Shown here piece after piece: positions 41,044 through 50,525 of a DNA stretch of 64,000 bases (position 1 is the stretch's first letter; each line of letters opens with the position of its first letter). This DNA comes from CAZHRC01 sp964533865 (lineage in GTDB: Bacteria > Bacillota > Clostridia > Tissierellales > Peptoniphilaceae): contig CAZHRC010000011.1 of the NCBI GenBank assembly GCA_964533865.1, positions 1 to 64,000 on the forward strand, written 5' to 3'. The notes beneath the pieces are model-generated. The model had not been told where the DNA came from. It worked only from the letters and a program-made list of their open reading frames with translations, and did not search any database. Position numbers and translations under genes: made by a program.

Positions 41044-43134
41044 TTACGCTTCTTTTTCATTGAGCAACCGTACCCCATTCATCACAGCGAGAACCGCCAC
41101 TCCCACGTCTGCAAACACCGCCAACCACAAATTGACTTGACCAAAAGCTCCTAACATCAGCACCACACCTTTAAAAACCAATGCAAATACAATGTTTTGA
41201 TAGGCTATCGCCTTTGTCCGCTTTGCTAAATGAAGCAACGTTCCCAATTTGGACAAATCGTCTTTCATGATCACCACATCGGAAGCTTCGATAGCAGCAT
41301 CCGATCCAATGTCTCCCATAGATACGCCGATATCCGCTCTCGCGATGACAGGGGCATCATTGATCCCGTCTCCTACAAAAAGTAGAGGGGAGTGACTTTC
41401 CATGATATCTTCGATTTTTCCCACTTTGTCTTGAGGGAGAAGATTGGAGTAAATTTCTTCGATGCCCACTTGAAGACCAATGGCTTTTCCAGTTTCTGCG
41501 TTATCTCCCGTCAAAAGAACGATCCTTTCGACCCCTTCCTTTCGCAATTGAGCGATGGCATTTTTCGCTTCGCCTTTCACGCGATCAGCAATGCGTATAT
41601 GTCCCCAATACTTACCGTCAACCGATACGTGAACCACCGTCCCAGATCTCAAATTTGGAATCACTCCAACCTCGTTTTCCGTTAACAGACTCTGCGTCCC
41701 CACCAAAACGGTGGATCCACGCCATAGGCCACGAACGCCTTTCCCGGCAATCTCTGTAAAATCATCTACGGGATCCAACGGTGTATGTTCACTGTAGCGT
41801 AAAATCGATTTTGCGATAGGATGATTGGAGTGTTGCTCGAGATCGGCTGCAACCTTTACGATTTGCCCTTCCGTTATGCCACTTACCGTGACCACCTCCA
41901 CCACTTCAAATACCCCTTCTGTGATGGTGCCGGTTTTGTCAAAGGCGACCGTACGCACCTGAGTGAGGCGATCGAGATAGTCACTGCCTTTTACCAAGAT
42001 ACCATGTCGCGAAGTAATGCCCATTCCTGCAAAGTAGGTAAGAGGAACGGAGACCACCAACGCACAAGGGCAGGAAGCTACTAAAAATACCAGCGCTCGA
42101 TAGATCCATTGGTCAAAAGGCTGCCCCGTCACCAAAGGCGGCAACACCGCTAACGCTAGCGCAGATACGACAACGACTGGTGTGTACACCTTTGAAAATC
42201 GAGTGATGAATCGCTCTGTCGCCGCTTTTTTTGATGTGGCGTTTTCCACGAGGTCGAGGATTTTTGCCACTGTGGACTCGGCGTAAACTGAAGTGACTTC
42301 GACTTCGATAAGCCCGGTTAAATTAATGCTCCCAGATAGCACCTCAGCGCCAAGAGTCACATCCCTCGGCAAAGACTCGCCAGTCAAAGCTGAGGTGTTT
42401 AACGTGCTACGCCCTTTGACCAGCTGTCCATCTAACGCCACTCGTTCGCCCGGCCCTATTTGTATCCGCTCGCCCACCCTCACTTGATTGGGGTGAACCT
42501 TTTGAAATCCCCCCTCGCGATAGACTCTCGCAAACTCCGGTCGAATATCCATGGCTTCGGCTATGGATTTTCGCGAACGATCCACTGCCAAGTCCTGAAA
42601 GTATTCCCCGACAGCGTAAAAAACCATAACCGCCACTCCTTCAGGGGCTTCTCCAATGGCGAAAGCACCTAAACTCGCCACGGTCATCAGAAAGTTTTCA
42701 TCGAAGATGAGACCCTTTCCAATATTTCTAAAGGCGGTCAGCAGCACCTCCCATCCCGATATCAAGTAAGCGCCTATTAGAACGGCCAGCTTTACCACAC
42801 CATGTAGCGGTGCAAAAGTCCCGATGAAAAACAGAGCAATGGCAATCCCTAGACGCAACCGCTCCGACTTCCCCTCTGTTTCTTCACCAGCAGGTACTCT
42901 CTCATCTAAAGGGATGAGAACAGCCCCTTCTTCTATAGAAGATACCAGTTCTTGACTCTTATCTTTGATCTGCTCTTCTTTCCCCTCGTCCAATTCCAAA
43001 ATGAGACGTTTTCGCGCGAAGTCGACTGTCGATCGGTACACCCCATCCACGCCACCGATGGCCTCTTCCATTTTATTGGCACAGTTGGCACATCCCAGAT
43101 GATCGATGTGGAAAATTATCGTTCTTTTGCTCAT
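41044..43134 (-). CDS. cadA: heavy-metal P1B-type ATPase, Cd/Zn/Pb exporter
   Basis: A 696-residue P-type ATPase. An N-terminal metal-binding domain has Cys15 and Cys18 (GCANC). TGES (251-254) is the actuator loop, CPC (355-357) the transmembrane metal site, DKTGT the phosphorylation site with Asp399, then SNHPIA and GDGINDAP in the nucleotide and hinge parts. A CPC motif with a CadC-type regulator points to Cd2+, Zn2+ or Pb2+ export. Its ATG overlaps the regulator stop (ATGA). Confidence 0.93.
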   Translation of the reverse strand: MSKRTIIFHIDHLGCANCANKMEEAIGGVDGVYRSTVDFARKRLILELDEGKEEQIKDKSQELVSSIEEGAVLIPLDERVPAGEETEGKSERLRLGIAIALFFIGTFAPLHGVVKLAVLIGAYLISGWEVLLTAFRNIGKGLIFDENFLMTVASLGAFAIGEAPEGVAVMVFYAVGEYFQDLAVDRSRKSIAEAMDIRPEFARVYREGGFQKVHPNQVRVGERIQIGPGERVALDGQLVKGRSTLNTSALTGESLPRDVTLGAEVLSGSINLTGLIEVEVTSVYAESTVAKILDLVENATSKKAATERFITRFSKVYTPVVVVSALALAVLPPLVTGQPFDQWIYRALVFLVASCPCALVVSVPLTYFAGMGITSRHGILVKGSDYLDRLTQVRTVAFDKTGTITEGVFEVVEVVTVSGITEGQIVKVAADLEQHSNHPIAKSILRYSEHTPLDPVDDFTEIAGKGVRGLWRGSTVLVGTQSLLTENEVGVIPNLRSGTVVHVSVDGKYWGHIRIADRVKGEAKNAIAQLRKEGVERIVLLTGDNAETGKAIGLQVGIEEIYSNLLPQDKVGKIEDIMESHSPLLFVGDGINDAPVIARADIGVSMGDIGSDAAIEASDVVIMKDDLSKLGTLLHLAKRTKAIAYQNIVFALVFKGVVLMLGAFGQVNLWLAVFADVGVAVLAVMNGVRLLNEKEA

Positions 43135-43499
43135 TTGCCCGTCTCCTTGATATGATCTAAACCATCTTTTAGTATTTTTTCAATGTGGTCATCGTCCAAA
43201 CTGTAGTAGACCACTTTTCCATCCCGCCTCGATTTCACCAACCGCCCTTGTTTTAGCTTGCGCAGTTGATGGGAGATCGCCGATTGGGTGATATCCAACA
43301 AAGCCGCCAAATCGCAGCCGCACATTTCCGTCGACGACAACGCCGTCAGAATTTTGAGACGCGTCGGATCGCCAAAATACTTGAAAAACTCCGCCGCCCT
43401 TTCGATGTCCTCTTCTGCCACCGCCTTTTTTTTCGCCACATTGAGCGCTTCAGGGTGGATAATGGTCACCTCACAGACTTCTTTTTCACGGATTGTCAT
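43131..43499 (-). CDS. cadC: CadC/SmtB-type metalloregulator
   Basis: A 122-residue ArsR-family repressor. The soft-metal site is suggested by N-terminal Cys9 and the pair Cys60/Cys62 in EMCGCDLAALL, as in CadC; the recognition helix is TQSAISHQLRKL. First gene of the cadC-cadA operon. A TCAAATGATTGA dyad just behind the -10 is a likely operator. Confidence 0.92.
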   Translation of the reverse strand: MTIREKEVCEVTIIHPEALNVAKKKAVAEEDIERAAEFFKYFGDPTRLKILTALSSTEMCGCDLAALLDITQSAISHQLRKLKQGRLVKSRRDGKVVYYSLDDDHIEKILKDGLDHIKETGK

Positions 43500-43554
43500 C
43501 GTATCCCCTCTCTATCATTCCATCACTTGATCACTTGTTCAATCATTTGATTTC

Positions 43555-43583
43555 ATTATACGCCCACTCGCACAAAAAAACAA
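43555..43583 (-). promoter_or_regulatory. promoter of cadC-cadA
   Basis: Minus strand TTGTTT (43583-43578), 17 bases, TATAAT (43560-43555). The -35 overlaps the T-run of the apbE terminator. Confidence 0.65.
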
Positions 43584-43614
43584 GAGGTCAGAAATGATTT
43601 CTAAACCCCTTGTT
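43576..43614 (-). terminator. terminator of apbE
   Basis: Minus strand AACAAG..GG with an inner AGAAAT/ATTTCT pair and CC..CTTGTT, followed by seven T. Confidence 0.65.
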
Positions 43615-43620
43615 CGGCTG

Positions 43621-44730
43621 CTATGGTTGGTTTGTATTGGCGCCTTGACTCGCCATAAAAGGCGCCATTCCCTCGGTGTACGCCACCGTGCCATCGGATG
43701 TCACCCAAAGTGCCTCCACGCCTTCAAAAGTCGAAAGGTAGGCCTTTCCTTCGTCTATAGACATAAGAAACAATGTGGTCGATAGGGCATCGGCGATGCC
43801 GCTATCTTGGGTATAGACGGACACCGATCGGAAATAAACCGCTGGCATCAGCGTATCCGGATCGATCAAGTGATGGTACACCTTGCCATCCACCTGGTAG
43901 TTCCTCTGGTAGTCCCCACTGGTGACGACAGATCCCTCTTTGATATACAAGGTCTCAGAGAAGTTTTCATTGGCCTCCAAATCCGGGTTTTGAATGCCGA
44001 TACCCCAACGTTGGCGACCATCGTCCAAAGGTTGTCCGATCGTGCGGACATTGCCACCCGCTCCGATGATCCCAGCGCTCACGCCGTTTTTGACGAGCAA
44101 GTCCCGCACCCGCTCAGTGGCGTAACCCTTAGCCACTGCCCCAAGGTCGATACGCATCCCTTTTTCCTCTAGAAATACGGTGTGCTTTTCCTCATCGACG
44201 ACGATTTTGTCGATTCCCTTAAGCGCATTTGCTCGTTTCAAAGCCTCCATCGGAGGAACTTCGGCTTCCTCCGGATGTTCCATTCCTTCCTCGCGATAAT
44301 CGTGCCAGATCTCGAGAACCGGCCCTATGGAAACATCCATTTTCCCTTTAGATGTGTTCTGCCACTCCTTGGCAAACAGGATCAAATCCACCAGTGATTT
44401 ATCCACCACCACCGGTTCCACCCCTGCCATCGCATTGATGGTGTAAATGTTGTTTATCCCTTCGTATGAGTGATAGTTATCGTATAGCCGATGGAGTCGT
44501 GTAAATTCTTCTTTTGCCAGAGCAAACCACTTATCGTAAGTTTCTTGGTTGTCCGCAAAGATCGTCAGATCGATTTTTGTGTCAAAAGTGTCTAAAAAAT
44601 ACCCTTTAAAGGCGGTCTGTTTTCCGGTTTTTTCGCTGCCTTCGTCTATGTTTTCTTGGACTTTGCTCTGGTTGCACCCGGCAAGTAGCATCGTTAACGC
44701 GATCAGTATCGCGACAATTGTTTTTTTCAT
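43621..44730 (-). CDS. apbE: FAD:protein FMN transferase, lipoprotein
   Basis: A 369-residue ApbE. Residues 1-19 are a lipoprotein signal (MLLAGC, Cys19), so it acts on the outer face of the membrane, attaching FMN covalently to threonines of RnfG/NqrC-like proteins. Family segments are DLGAVAKGYATERV, IIGAGGNVRTIG and the C-terminal STTLFLMS. No Rnf or Nqr genes are in this window. The ATG at 44730 has AGAGGTG upstream; the frame is open 22 codons further. Monocistronic. Confidence 0.93.
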   Translation of the reverse strand: MKKTIVAILIALTMLLAGCNQSKVQENIDEGSEKTGKQTAFKGYFLDTFDTKIDLTIFADNQETYDKWFALAKEEFTRLHRLYDNYHSYEGINNIYTINAMAGVEPVVVDKSLVDLILFAKEWQNTSKGKMDVSIGPVLEIWHDYREEGMEHPEEAEVPPMEALKRANALKGIDKIVVDEEKHTVFLEEKGMRIDLGAVAKGYATERVRDLLVKNGVSAGIIGAGGNVRTIGQPLDDGRQRWGIGIQNPDLEANENFSETLYIKEGSVVTSGDYQRNYQVDGKVYHHLIDPDTLMPAVYFRSVSVYTQDSGIADALSTTLFLMSIDEGKAYLSTFEGVEALWVTSDGTVAYTEGMAPFMASQGANTNQP

Positions 44731-44850
44731 TTTATCACCTCTGTTGGTATCATACCAAAAAAAACGTCGAGGAACAACGACAGCCTCAGACTTCACTTTT
44801 GCTGATCAATTCCTCACATCCCTCACTTATTTCACCCACTGAAATAATCC

Positions 44851-44879
44851 TTGACACTGAAAACGATTCGCGCTATAAT
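44851..44879 (+). promoter_or_regulatory. promoter of the trpP-ECF operon
   Basis: TTGACA, 17 bases, TATAAT; a consensus sigma-A promoter directly before the T-box leader. Confidence 0.88.
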
Positions 44880-44885
44880 GGTATC

Positions 44886-45160
44886 TAATTAAACCACTCA
44901 AACCTGCGACGTGGAGATCAAACCGGTGGGCGCGCCCACAGAGAGCGAGGGATGCTGAGAACCTCGCGGAAGGCGAACCGGCAAATGGACCACTGAGGGC
45001 GAGGCGAAAGGCGGTGCACAGCCAAGTACCTAAGACGTCAGCCGACGTTACCGGCAGAAAATGTGATGGCATTTTTGATAAAGTGGGCATATCTCGCGAT
45101 GTGTCAATGAAGGTGGTACCGCAGACGATAGTCTGTCCTTTTTAGGACAGGCTTTTTTGT
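44886..45160 (+). promoter_or_regulatory. T-box leader, tryptophan type
   Basis: A long leader with an AGAGA/GAGGGATGCTGAGAACC stem I arm, the likely specifier TGG in GGCAAATGGACCACTG, the T-box AAGGTGGTACCGCAG (45110-45124) and a terminator (GTCTGTCC, TTTTT, GGACAGGC, T-run, ending about 45160). The TGG specifier and the trpP gene downstream agree: expression rises when tRNA-Trp is uncharged. Confidence 0.9.
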
Positions 45161-45219
45161 TTTTGGGCCATATCAAAAATTCATCCGCAAAAATAATAAT
45201 TTTGAAAGGATGACAAACA

Positions 45220-45768
45220 ATGACAACTCTAGAAAAACGCGTAATCCGCAAAGAAACGACTAAAACCCTAACCCTTCAAGACATCCTCTTGATCGGCATC
45301 CTCCTCGCCGCTGGCGTGGTTCTGAAATTTTTCGTTGGCACGGTGATCAACTTTGGCATGAAGCCCAATTTCATCATCGCCATGTATTGTCTGACGATTC
45401 TACTCATACGTCCAACCTTTATGCAAAGCGCCATTATAGGCGTGTTGGCAGGTATTACCTGTCAATTTTTCCCAGGACAACCTTATATTAACATCCTCAG
45501 CGAGCTCGTTGGCGCTTGTGTCATGGTCGCTGTGATCCAACTCCCCTTTGCCGACGTTCTACGTCGTCCCATAGGCACTTTCATTGCCACATTGGCGAGC
45601 GGTTTTTCCTTTATCGCCATCATGTACGCCATCTATTACATGGGCGCATCGATCACCCCCACACCCTTGGCGATATTTATGGCTATCATCTTTGGCACCG
45701 CCACCATAAACACGATCATCGTCCAAACCCTCTACTACCCATTGCAAAAAGCTTTGGGTCGAGGATAA
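45220..45768 (+). CDS. trpP: tryptophan ECF transporter S component
   Basis: A 182-residue membrane protein with five to six helices resembling TrpP, the tryptophan-binding S component. It starts with a charged tail (to about residue 20) and includes NFGMKPNFIIAMYCL, GVLAGITCQFFPGQPYIN and the helix pair around ATLASGFSFIAIMYAIYYMG. Followed by two ECF ATPases and a T component in one operon, so it has its own energy module. The tryptophan T-box supports the substrate. AAAGGA precedes the start. Confidence 0.87.
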   Translation: MTTLEKRVIRKETTKTLTLQDILLIGILLAAGVVLKFFVGTVINFGMKPNFIIAMYCLTILLIRPTFMQSAIIGVLAGITCQFFPGQPYINILSELVGACVMVAVIQLPFADVLRRPIGTFIATLASGFSFIAIMYAIYYMGASITPTPLAIFMAIIFGTATINTIIVQTLYYPLQKALGRG

Positions 45769-45771
45769 GCC

Positions 45772-46620
45772 ATGATCACCATTTCTCAACTCCACTTTGC
45801 GTACGCTTCAAATGAAGCGTACGCCTTAAAAAATATCAACCTGCACATCCCAACTGGCGATTTTGTCGGAATCATCGGTAACAGCGGCAGCGGAAAAAGC
45901 ACCCTTTGCCATGCAATGAACGGCATTATTCCCCACCGCTACGACGGGGATTTTTACGGGGAGGTCATCCTCAATGGGCTAGATACGGTAAACTCAGGGC
46001 CTGAAGCTCTTGCCCTTCAGGTCGGAAGCGTTTTGGAAGATATCGACGCTCAAACCGTCGCCTCGATCGTCGAAGACGAAATCTTGTTTGGCCTCGAAAA
46101 TTTCGGCGTGCCAAAAACTGAGATTCCCCACCGCATCGCTCAAGCGCTACAGGCCATCGGCATTTCCGATTTGCGGTCACGACGGCTCGATGCCTTAAGT
46201 GGCGGTCAAAAACAAAAGGTCATCATCGCAGCGGTCATCGCCCTCTCCCCTAAAATTCTCATTCTGGATGAACCCACTGGCGAGCTGGATCCGAAAAGTA
46301 GTGTACAACTCTTTGAACTTTTGCGCACCCTCAACGAAACCCACGGAATGACCATCGTCGTCGTCGAACAAAAACCCGCACTGTTGGCGGCTTACGTCAA
46401 ACGGATGATCCTGCTCGACAAAGGCGAAATACGTCTAGACGCTCCGACAAGAGAAGCTTTTAGCGACCGGTCCCCATGGGATCAGTTACATATCCGGTTG
46501 CCCAAAGGCATCGCCCTCGCTCACGCATTAAGGGATAGCAAAGGATACACTGGAGCAATTCCTCTCAACTTTGACGAAACCCTGGCCATGATTTCGGAGG
46601 TGTGCCATGTTGCAATTTGA
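45772..46620 (+). CDS. ECF transporter ATPase, altered active site
   Basis: A 282-residue ABC ATPase. Walker A is GNSGSGKST (36-44), the signature LSGGQKQK (142-149) and Walker B ILILDEPTGELD with Glu167. Two usually conserved residues differ: the Q-loop reads VLEDIDAQ with Glu89 where Gln is expected, and the switch region reads VVVEQKP with Gln200 at the His position. Its composite site may hydrolyse poorly, with the second ATPase doing most of the work. Three bases after trpP; overlaps the next gene by 14 bases. Confidence 0.88.
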   Translation: MITISQLHFAYASNEAYALKNINLHIPTGDFVGIIGNSGSGKSTLCHAMNGIIPHRYDGDFYGEVILNGLDTVNSGPEALALQVGSVLEDIDAQTVASIVEDEILFGLENFGVPKTEIPHRIAQALQAIGISDLRSRRLDALSGGQKQKVIIAAVIALSPKILILDEPTGELDPKSSVQLFELLRTLNETHGMTIVVVEQKPALLAAYVKRMILLDKGEIRLDAPTREAFSDRSPWDQLHIRLPKGIALAHALRDSKGYTGAIPLNFDETLAMISEVCHVAI

Positions 46621-47416
46621 CCGCGTTTCTTTTTCCTACGATCAAGCACCTATCATCGAAGAGGTAAGCTTCCATCTCCCTCCTCAGCGATTGATGGCGC
46701 TCATCGGCGCAAACGGCGCCGGAAAATCGACGATAGCGCAATTAGCCAACGGCTTGCTAAAGCCATCCTCTGGCACCGTCTATGTCGATGGCGTGGATAC
46801 AAAAACCATACCGACCAGTGAGCTGGCCAAAACCGTTGGTTTTCTGTTCCAAAACCCCGATCGCCAAATCTGCCAAAGCACGGTGAAAGACGAGATTCTA
46901 TTTTCCCTTAACTGTATCAGCACCGATAAAACCGCAAACGCAGCGCGCTGTATGGAGATTCTAGAGCTCTTTAATCTAGAAGCCAACGCCAACCCTTTTT
47001 CCTTGGGCAGAGGAGATCGCCAGAAAGTGGCTCTCGCTTCGGTGATCGCCTGCAACCCTCGACTTCTCATCATCGACGAACCCACCACTGGCATGGATGA
47101 TCAATCGACCTGTCAACTTATGGATCACCTCACCGCTTTGGTAAAGCGAGAAACCTCGATTTTAATGATCACCCACGATATGGAACTTGCAGCAGACTAC
47201 GCCACTGACTGTATCGTTCTTCGAGATGGCGCACTCATCGCAAATGGCTCCTCTTCTAAAATCCTTTCCTCAAGCGAGATGCTGATTTCCGCATCGCTGC
47301 TCCCTCCTACCATCCCTTCTCTGGTCAGTCGATTAGGCGAAGGATTTGAACACATCACAACCCTTGAAGAGCTTATCACCACCCTTGAAAGGAGAACCCC
47401 ATGGAAGGTTTGTTAA
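46607..47416 (+). CDS. ECF transporter ATPase
   Basis: A 269-residue ABC ATPase with standard Walker A (GANGAGKST, 34-42), Q-loop LFQNPDRQ, Walker B LLIIDEPTTGMD and switch His in MITHDM. The signature is unusual, SLGRGDRQ in place of LSGGQ-type sequences. It pairs with the preceding ATPase. Overlaps both neighbours, so translation is coupled. Confidence 0.9.
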   Translation: MLQFDRVSFSYDQAPIIEEVSFHLPPQRLMALIGANGAGKSTIAQLANGLLKPSSGTVYVDGVDTKTIPTSELAKTVGFLFQNPDRQICQSTVKDEILFSLNCISTDKTANAARCMEILELFNLEANANPFSLGRGDRQKVALASVIACNPRLLIIDEPTTGMDDQSTCQLMDHLTALVKRETSILMITHDMELAADYATDCIVLRDGALIANGSSSKILSSSEMLISASLLPPTIPSLVSRLGEGFEHITTLEELITTLERRTPWKVC

Positions 47417-48162
47417 CCCGTCATCTCAAAGAAGATTTGCTCCACCGTCTCCATCCCCTATCGAAAATCGCACTCTCTTTTCTCCTGTGCGTCGCCGTCT
47501 TCGCATCATCATCCCATCTCTTCATCCTTGGCATCATCGGACTTTGTCTGTATCTCGCCTTCGCAGCCGGCGTTGGTCCACATGCTGTTAAAACCGCAAA
47601 GACCTTAGTCCTCCTCTCTGCTTTTCTCTTTTTTGTGCAGATACTCTTTGTTCCACAAGGAAAAGTTTACCTCCAACTGCCCTTCGGTCTCACCATCACC
47701 GATGTGGGGTTGAGTTTCTCCAGTCTTGTTGTGCTGCGTTTAGTCGCGGGAACTCTGCCGCTACTCGTCGTGTTATCCATGACCCCACTGGAAGATATTT
47801 GCAACGCCTTGGTTGAAAAATGTGGCATCCCTTATCAATACGCCTTTGTCATTCTAACCACCATGCGCTTCATTCCAGTATTTTCCCACGACATGAAAAA
47901 TATTATCGCCGTACAAACCGCCCGTGGCATTCCCCTTGATACAAAGCATCCCTTGAAGAAGATCCGCCTCATCCTCCCTCTCTGCGTTCCTCTTTTGATC
48001 TCTTCGGTGAAGCGTCTCAAGAGCTCATCGATCTCTGCAGAGCTTCGAGGGTTCTCCCTACGCAGCCGCCAGTCTGGATATAAAACATACCCTTTTCACC
48101 CCGTCGACGGTCTCAGTCTCCTGGGTGGTCTAGGAATCCTCCTTATGGGCATCCTGATCTAA
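47401..48162 (+). CDS. ECF transporter transmembrane (T) component
   Basis: A 253-residue EcfT with about five to six helices. The coupling helices carry the Ala-Arg-Gly type motifs, here TARGIPLD (about 178-185) and AELRGFSLRS (about 213-222). It completes the private energy module for TrpP. GAAAGGAG precedes the start, which lies inside the previous gene. Confidence 0.9.
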   Translation: MEGLLTRHLKEDLLHRLHPLSKIALSFLLCVAVFASSSHLFILGIIGLCLYLAFAAGVGPHAVKTAKTLVLLSAFLFFVQILFVPQGKVYLQLPFGLTITDVGLSFSSLVVLRLVAGTLPLLVVLSMTPLEDICNALVEKCGIPYQYAFVILTTMRFIPVFSHDMKNIIAVQTARGIPLDTKHPLKKIRLILPLCVPLLISSVKRLKSSSISAELRGFSLRSRQSGYKTYPFHPVDGLSLLGGLGILLMGILI

Positions 48163-48177
48163 AGACGCGATATTAAC

Positions 48178-48207
48178 ACCACATCCCCGTTGGATGTGGG
48201 TTTTTTT
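48178..48207 (+). terminator. terminator of the trpP-ECF operon
   Basis: CCACATCC, five bases, GGATGTGG, then GTTTTTTT. Confidence 0.85.
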
Positions 48208-48325
48208 ATGAAGATCGCCCTCCCATTCCATAATCACTCCCATTGATGATATAATAGGATGTAGATAGGACAATCAAAACTGATGAATCCACCCTACTTG
48301 GGTTACAAACCAAAGGGAGAATGTT

Positions 48326-49303
48326 ATGGCCAAAAAAATCGATAAAGACAAACCCATACAACTCAGTAAAGGAGGAGGAAAACTTCTGAAGCTTCCGACC
48401 GGTATGCGCGCCTTTAAAACCGCTCTTGCCGTCGTGGCATCCATCATCGTTTGCCGCATACTCAAGCTTCCCCAAGAGACGAGCGCAGCCATTGCCGCGG
48501 TCATCTGTATGCAAACCTACGTCTACGACACGGTGGAAGAAGGCATACACCGAATGTTCTCCACCATACTCGGTGGGGTCATCGCTGTTGCCTTTCATCT
48601 CCTGAACTTGGTTAACCTCTATACCATCTTTCTTGGCAGCTTAGCCGTCGGCCTCATCTGCATCAAAACCAATTGGATCAAAGCCATCGTCAACGGCAAC
48701 ATCACCTTCATCATCGTCATGTTGCACACCGCCGACCCCAAAGGATTAACTCTGTACACCGCCCACGTTTTTGTGGCCACCGGTGTGGGCTTGGTGGCGA
48801 GCATGGTCATAAACGCCGTCGTTTGGCCTCTTCACGCTGAGAAACTCTTGGTTGGTGACTACGTCAAAACCTATGAGCAATTGATCATCGCCTTGGGCAA
48901 CATCGTCTGTGGCAAAAAAATTGACACCTTGGGTCTCACTCAACACCTTAACACCATGAACAACCGCTATCTCGCCATACGCAAAGGCAAAAAAATCAAT
49001 ATGGCCACCGTACGCAACTTCGAAACCATCCAAGAACTCAACTACAAATTCTACATCGCCTCATCGATTCTGGCGGAGCTCTCCCACAACAAAGATCGCC
49101 CCGAACTCGACGGCTACAACAAAGATCAGCTTTCCGAATTGTTGAAAGAGGACGTCATAGCCCAAATCAAAGAAACTGAAGGCCTTTTGAGCCGTTCCAG
49201 CTACGTCAGCTACAACTACAGCCTCGGGCGATTGTTTTCTGTGTTAGCAGAAATCAAAACCGCCGTCGAACACTACGACAAGTACGTTGCAAAGCACTTG
49301 TAA
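48326..49303 (+). CDS. aromatic acid exporter-like membrane protein (ArAE/DUF939)
   Basis: A 325-residue protein. The N-terminal half has about five to six helices of the FUSC/ArAE type (GMRAFKTALAVVASIIVCRIL, given as a region near 26-46, then QETSAAIAAVICMQ); the C-terminal half (residues 175-325) is soluble and helical. Family members resemble YaaH/YgaE-like small exporters and E. coli AaeB. It may export aromatic or amphipathic compounds; no substrate evidence here. GGGAG precedes the start. The DUF7309-type gene follows after 52 bases. Confidence 0.8.
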   Translation: MAKKIDKDKPIQLSKGGGKLLKLPTGMRAFKTALAVVASIIVCRILKLPQETSAAIAAVICMQTYVYDTVEEGIHRMFSTILGGVIAVAFHLLNLVNLYTIFLGSLAVGLICIKTNWIKAIVNGNITFIIVMLHTADPKGLTLYTAHVFVATGVGLVASMVINAVVWPLHAEKLLVGDYVKTYEQLIIALGNIVCGKKIDTLGLTQHLNTMNNRYLAIRKGKKINMATVRNFETIQELNYKFYIASSILAELSHNKDRPELDGYNKDQLSELLKEDVIAQIKETEGLLSRSSYVSYNYSLGRLFSVLAEIKTAVEHYDKYVAKHL

Positions 49304-49355
49304 TTCGCAATTTCGAAGCATGTGTCACCCCAAATACGACTTAGGAGTACACGCG

Positions 49356-50378
49356 ATGAAAAAAGAAGCCACATTAGATCAATGGAAACAACTCTACGAC
49401 TTAGCCATCGATATCAAAAAAATGAAACCTTGGGAAAAAATGTCGGATCGGCATCTCATCGTCATCGAACAAGAAGATCACACCCCGGTGTACTTTTGCA
49501 TCATGGGCAACGCAGGCATTAGCTACGGTATCTCCACCTATATTGGACAAGAGCGTTTTAACAGCCTCCTCGCCACCCAAACCCTAGAGGATTCCCTCGC
49601 AAACTTCGCCATATGGGAAATTGATAACCTCACTTGTGATTTTGATTCCCGAGAGTACGTCTCTGAGGAAAGTCGAGATATTATTAAACAACTGGGCCTA
49701 CGCTTTAGAGGCAAAAACAATTGGATTCACTTCACCTCCCGCCAACCAGGCTACCTACCATCTATACCAGATGCAGAGGAAGTGGCTACCCTCATCCCTC
49801 TTTTCGACCAACTCAAAACCGCGTTGATCGAACTTGAGGAAAAGGACTACACCTTCTATGACGGAAGTGACGCTGCGTATTATAAATCTTACGACAAAGC
49901 CACCCGTACTTGGACAGCCAAGCCACAATTCATCGATTGGGATGACCTCGCCCTAGAGTACGAAGTCATCACCCAACTCGATATCCCCGATCACCTCCTC
50001 AACATGAAGCCCACATCCCAGATTTGGGAATTTGACATCGCCTATCTCGGTACTGGCTATCCCGACGAAACTACCGGTCGCTTTTTCAACATGATTGCCG
50101 CCTCCATCCTCGACCAAGAATCCCTTTTCGCCCTTACTTTTGATGTGCTCCACCGCAACGACGACTTTGCCATTGACTCACTTGACCTTCTCCTCAACTC
50201 CATCGAGGATCATGGCATGCCTAAAGAAGTTCATATCCGCAATCCACGCCTTTTCCATGCGATCAAAGATACGTGCAAGAGGATACACCTTCCTATCAAA
50301 ATTGCATCCCTCGACAACTCCGATGCCTTCTTGATGGAAATGATGGAAATGATGAATCAATCCTCACCAATGGGTTAG
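49356..50378 (+). CDS. DUF7309/DUF6930-type protein
   Basis: A 340-residue soluble protein. The N-terminal part (LDQWKQLYDLAIDIKKMKPW, then a segment with ISYGISTYIGQE) looks like the DUF7309 domain, and the C-terminal third (residues 240-335, ending in HIRNPRLFHAIKDTCKRI) like DUF6930. No catalytic motif is evident and the function is unknown. The ATG at 49356 has AGGAG upstream; the open frame extends further into the preceding gene's end. Followed by a terminator. Confidence 0.7.
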   Translation: MKKEATLDQWKQLYDLAIDIKKMKPWEKMSDRHLIVIEQEDHTPVYFCIMGNAGISYGISTYIGQERFNSLLATQTLEDSLANFAIWEIDNLTCDFDSREYVSEESRDIIKQLGLRFRGKNNWIHFTSRQPGYLPSIPDAEEVATLIPLFDQLKTALIELEEKDYTFYDGSDAAYYKSYDKATRTWTAKPQFIDWDDLALEYEVITQLDIPDHLLNMKPTSQIWEFDIAYLGTGYPDETTGRFFNMIAASILDQESLFALTFDVLHRNDDFAIDSLDLLLNSIEDHGMPKEVHIRNPRLFHAIKDTCKRIHLPIKIASLDNSDAFLMEMMEMMNQSSPMG

Positions 50379-50453
50379 ATCAAATAACCTCGCCCTATCC
50401 TACAGCAAAACGTCACTTGTACATGATCCTATAACTTGTACCAAGAATCGAAC

Positions 50454-50491
50454 AAACCCCGGAAAGCAGCATCGCCGCTTTCCGGGGTTTT
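50454..50491. terminator. bidirectional terminator between convergent genes
   Basis: AAACCCCGGAAAGC and GCTTTCCGGGGTTT form a perfect 14-bp stem with a nine-base loop. Confidence 0.85.
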
Positions 50492-50525
50492 ATCATCTCA
50501 CATTCGAGAAGAGTCATACTCTCTC

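Noticed and set aside
45516..45815. 99-codon plus-strand frame inside trpP
   Set aside because: Histidine/arginine-rich out-of-frame reading of trpP; shadow of the real gene.
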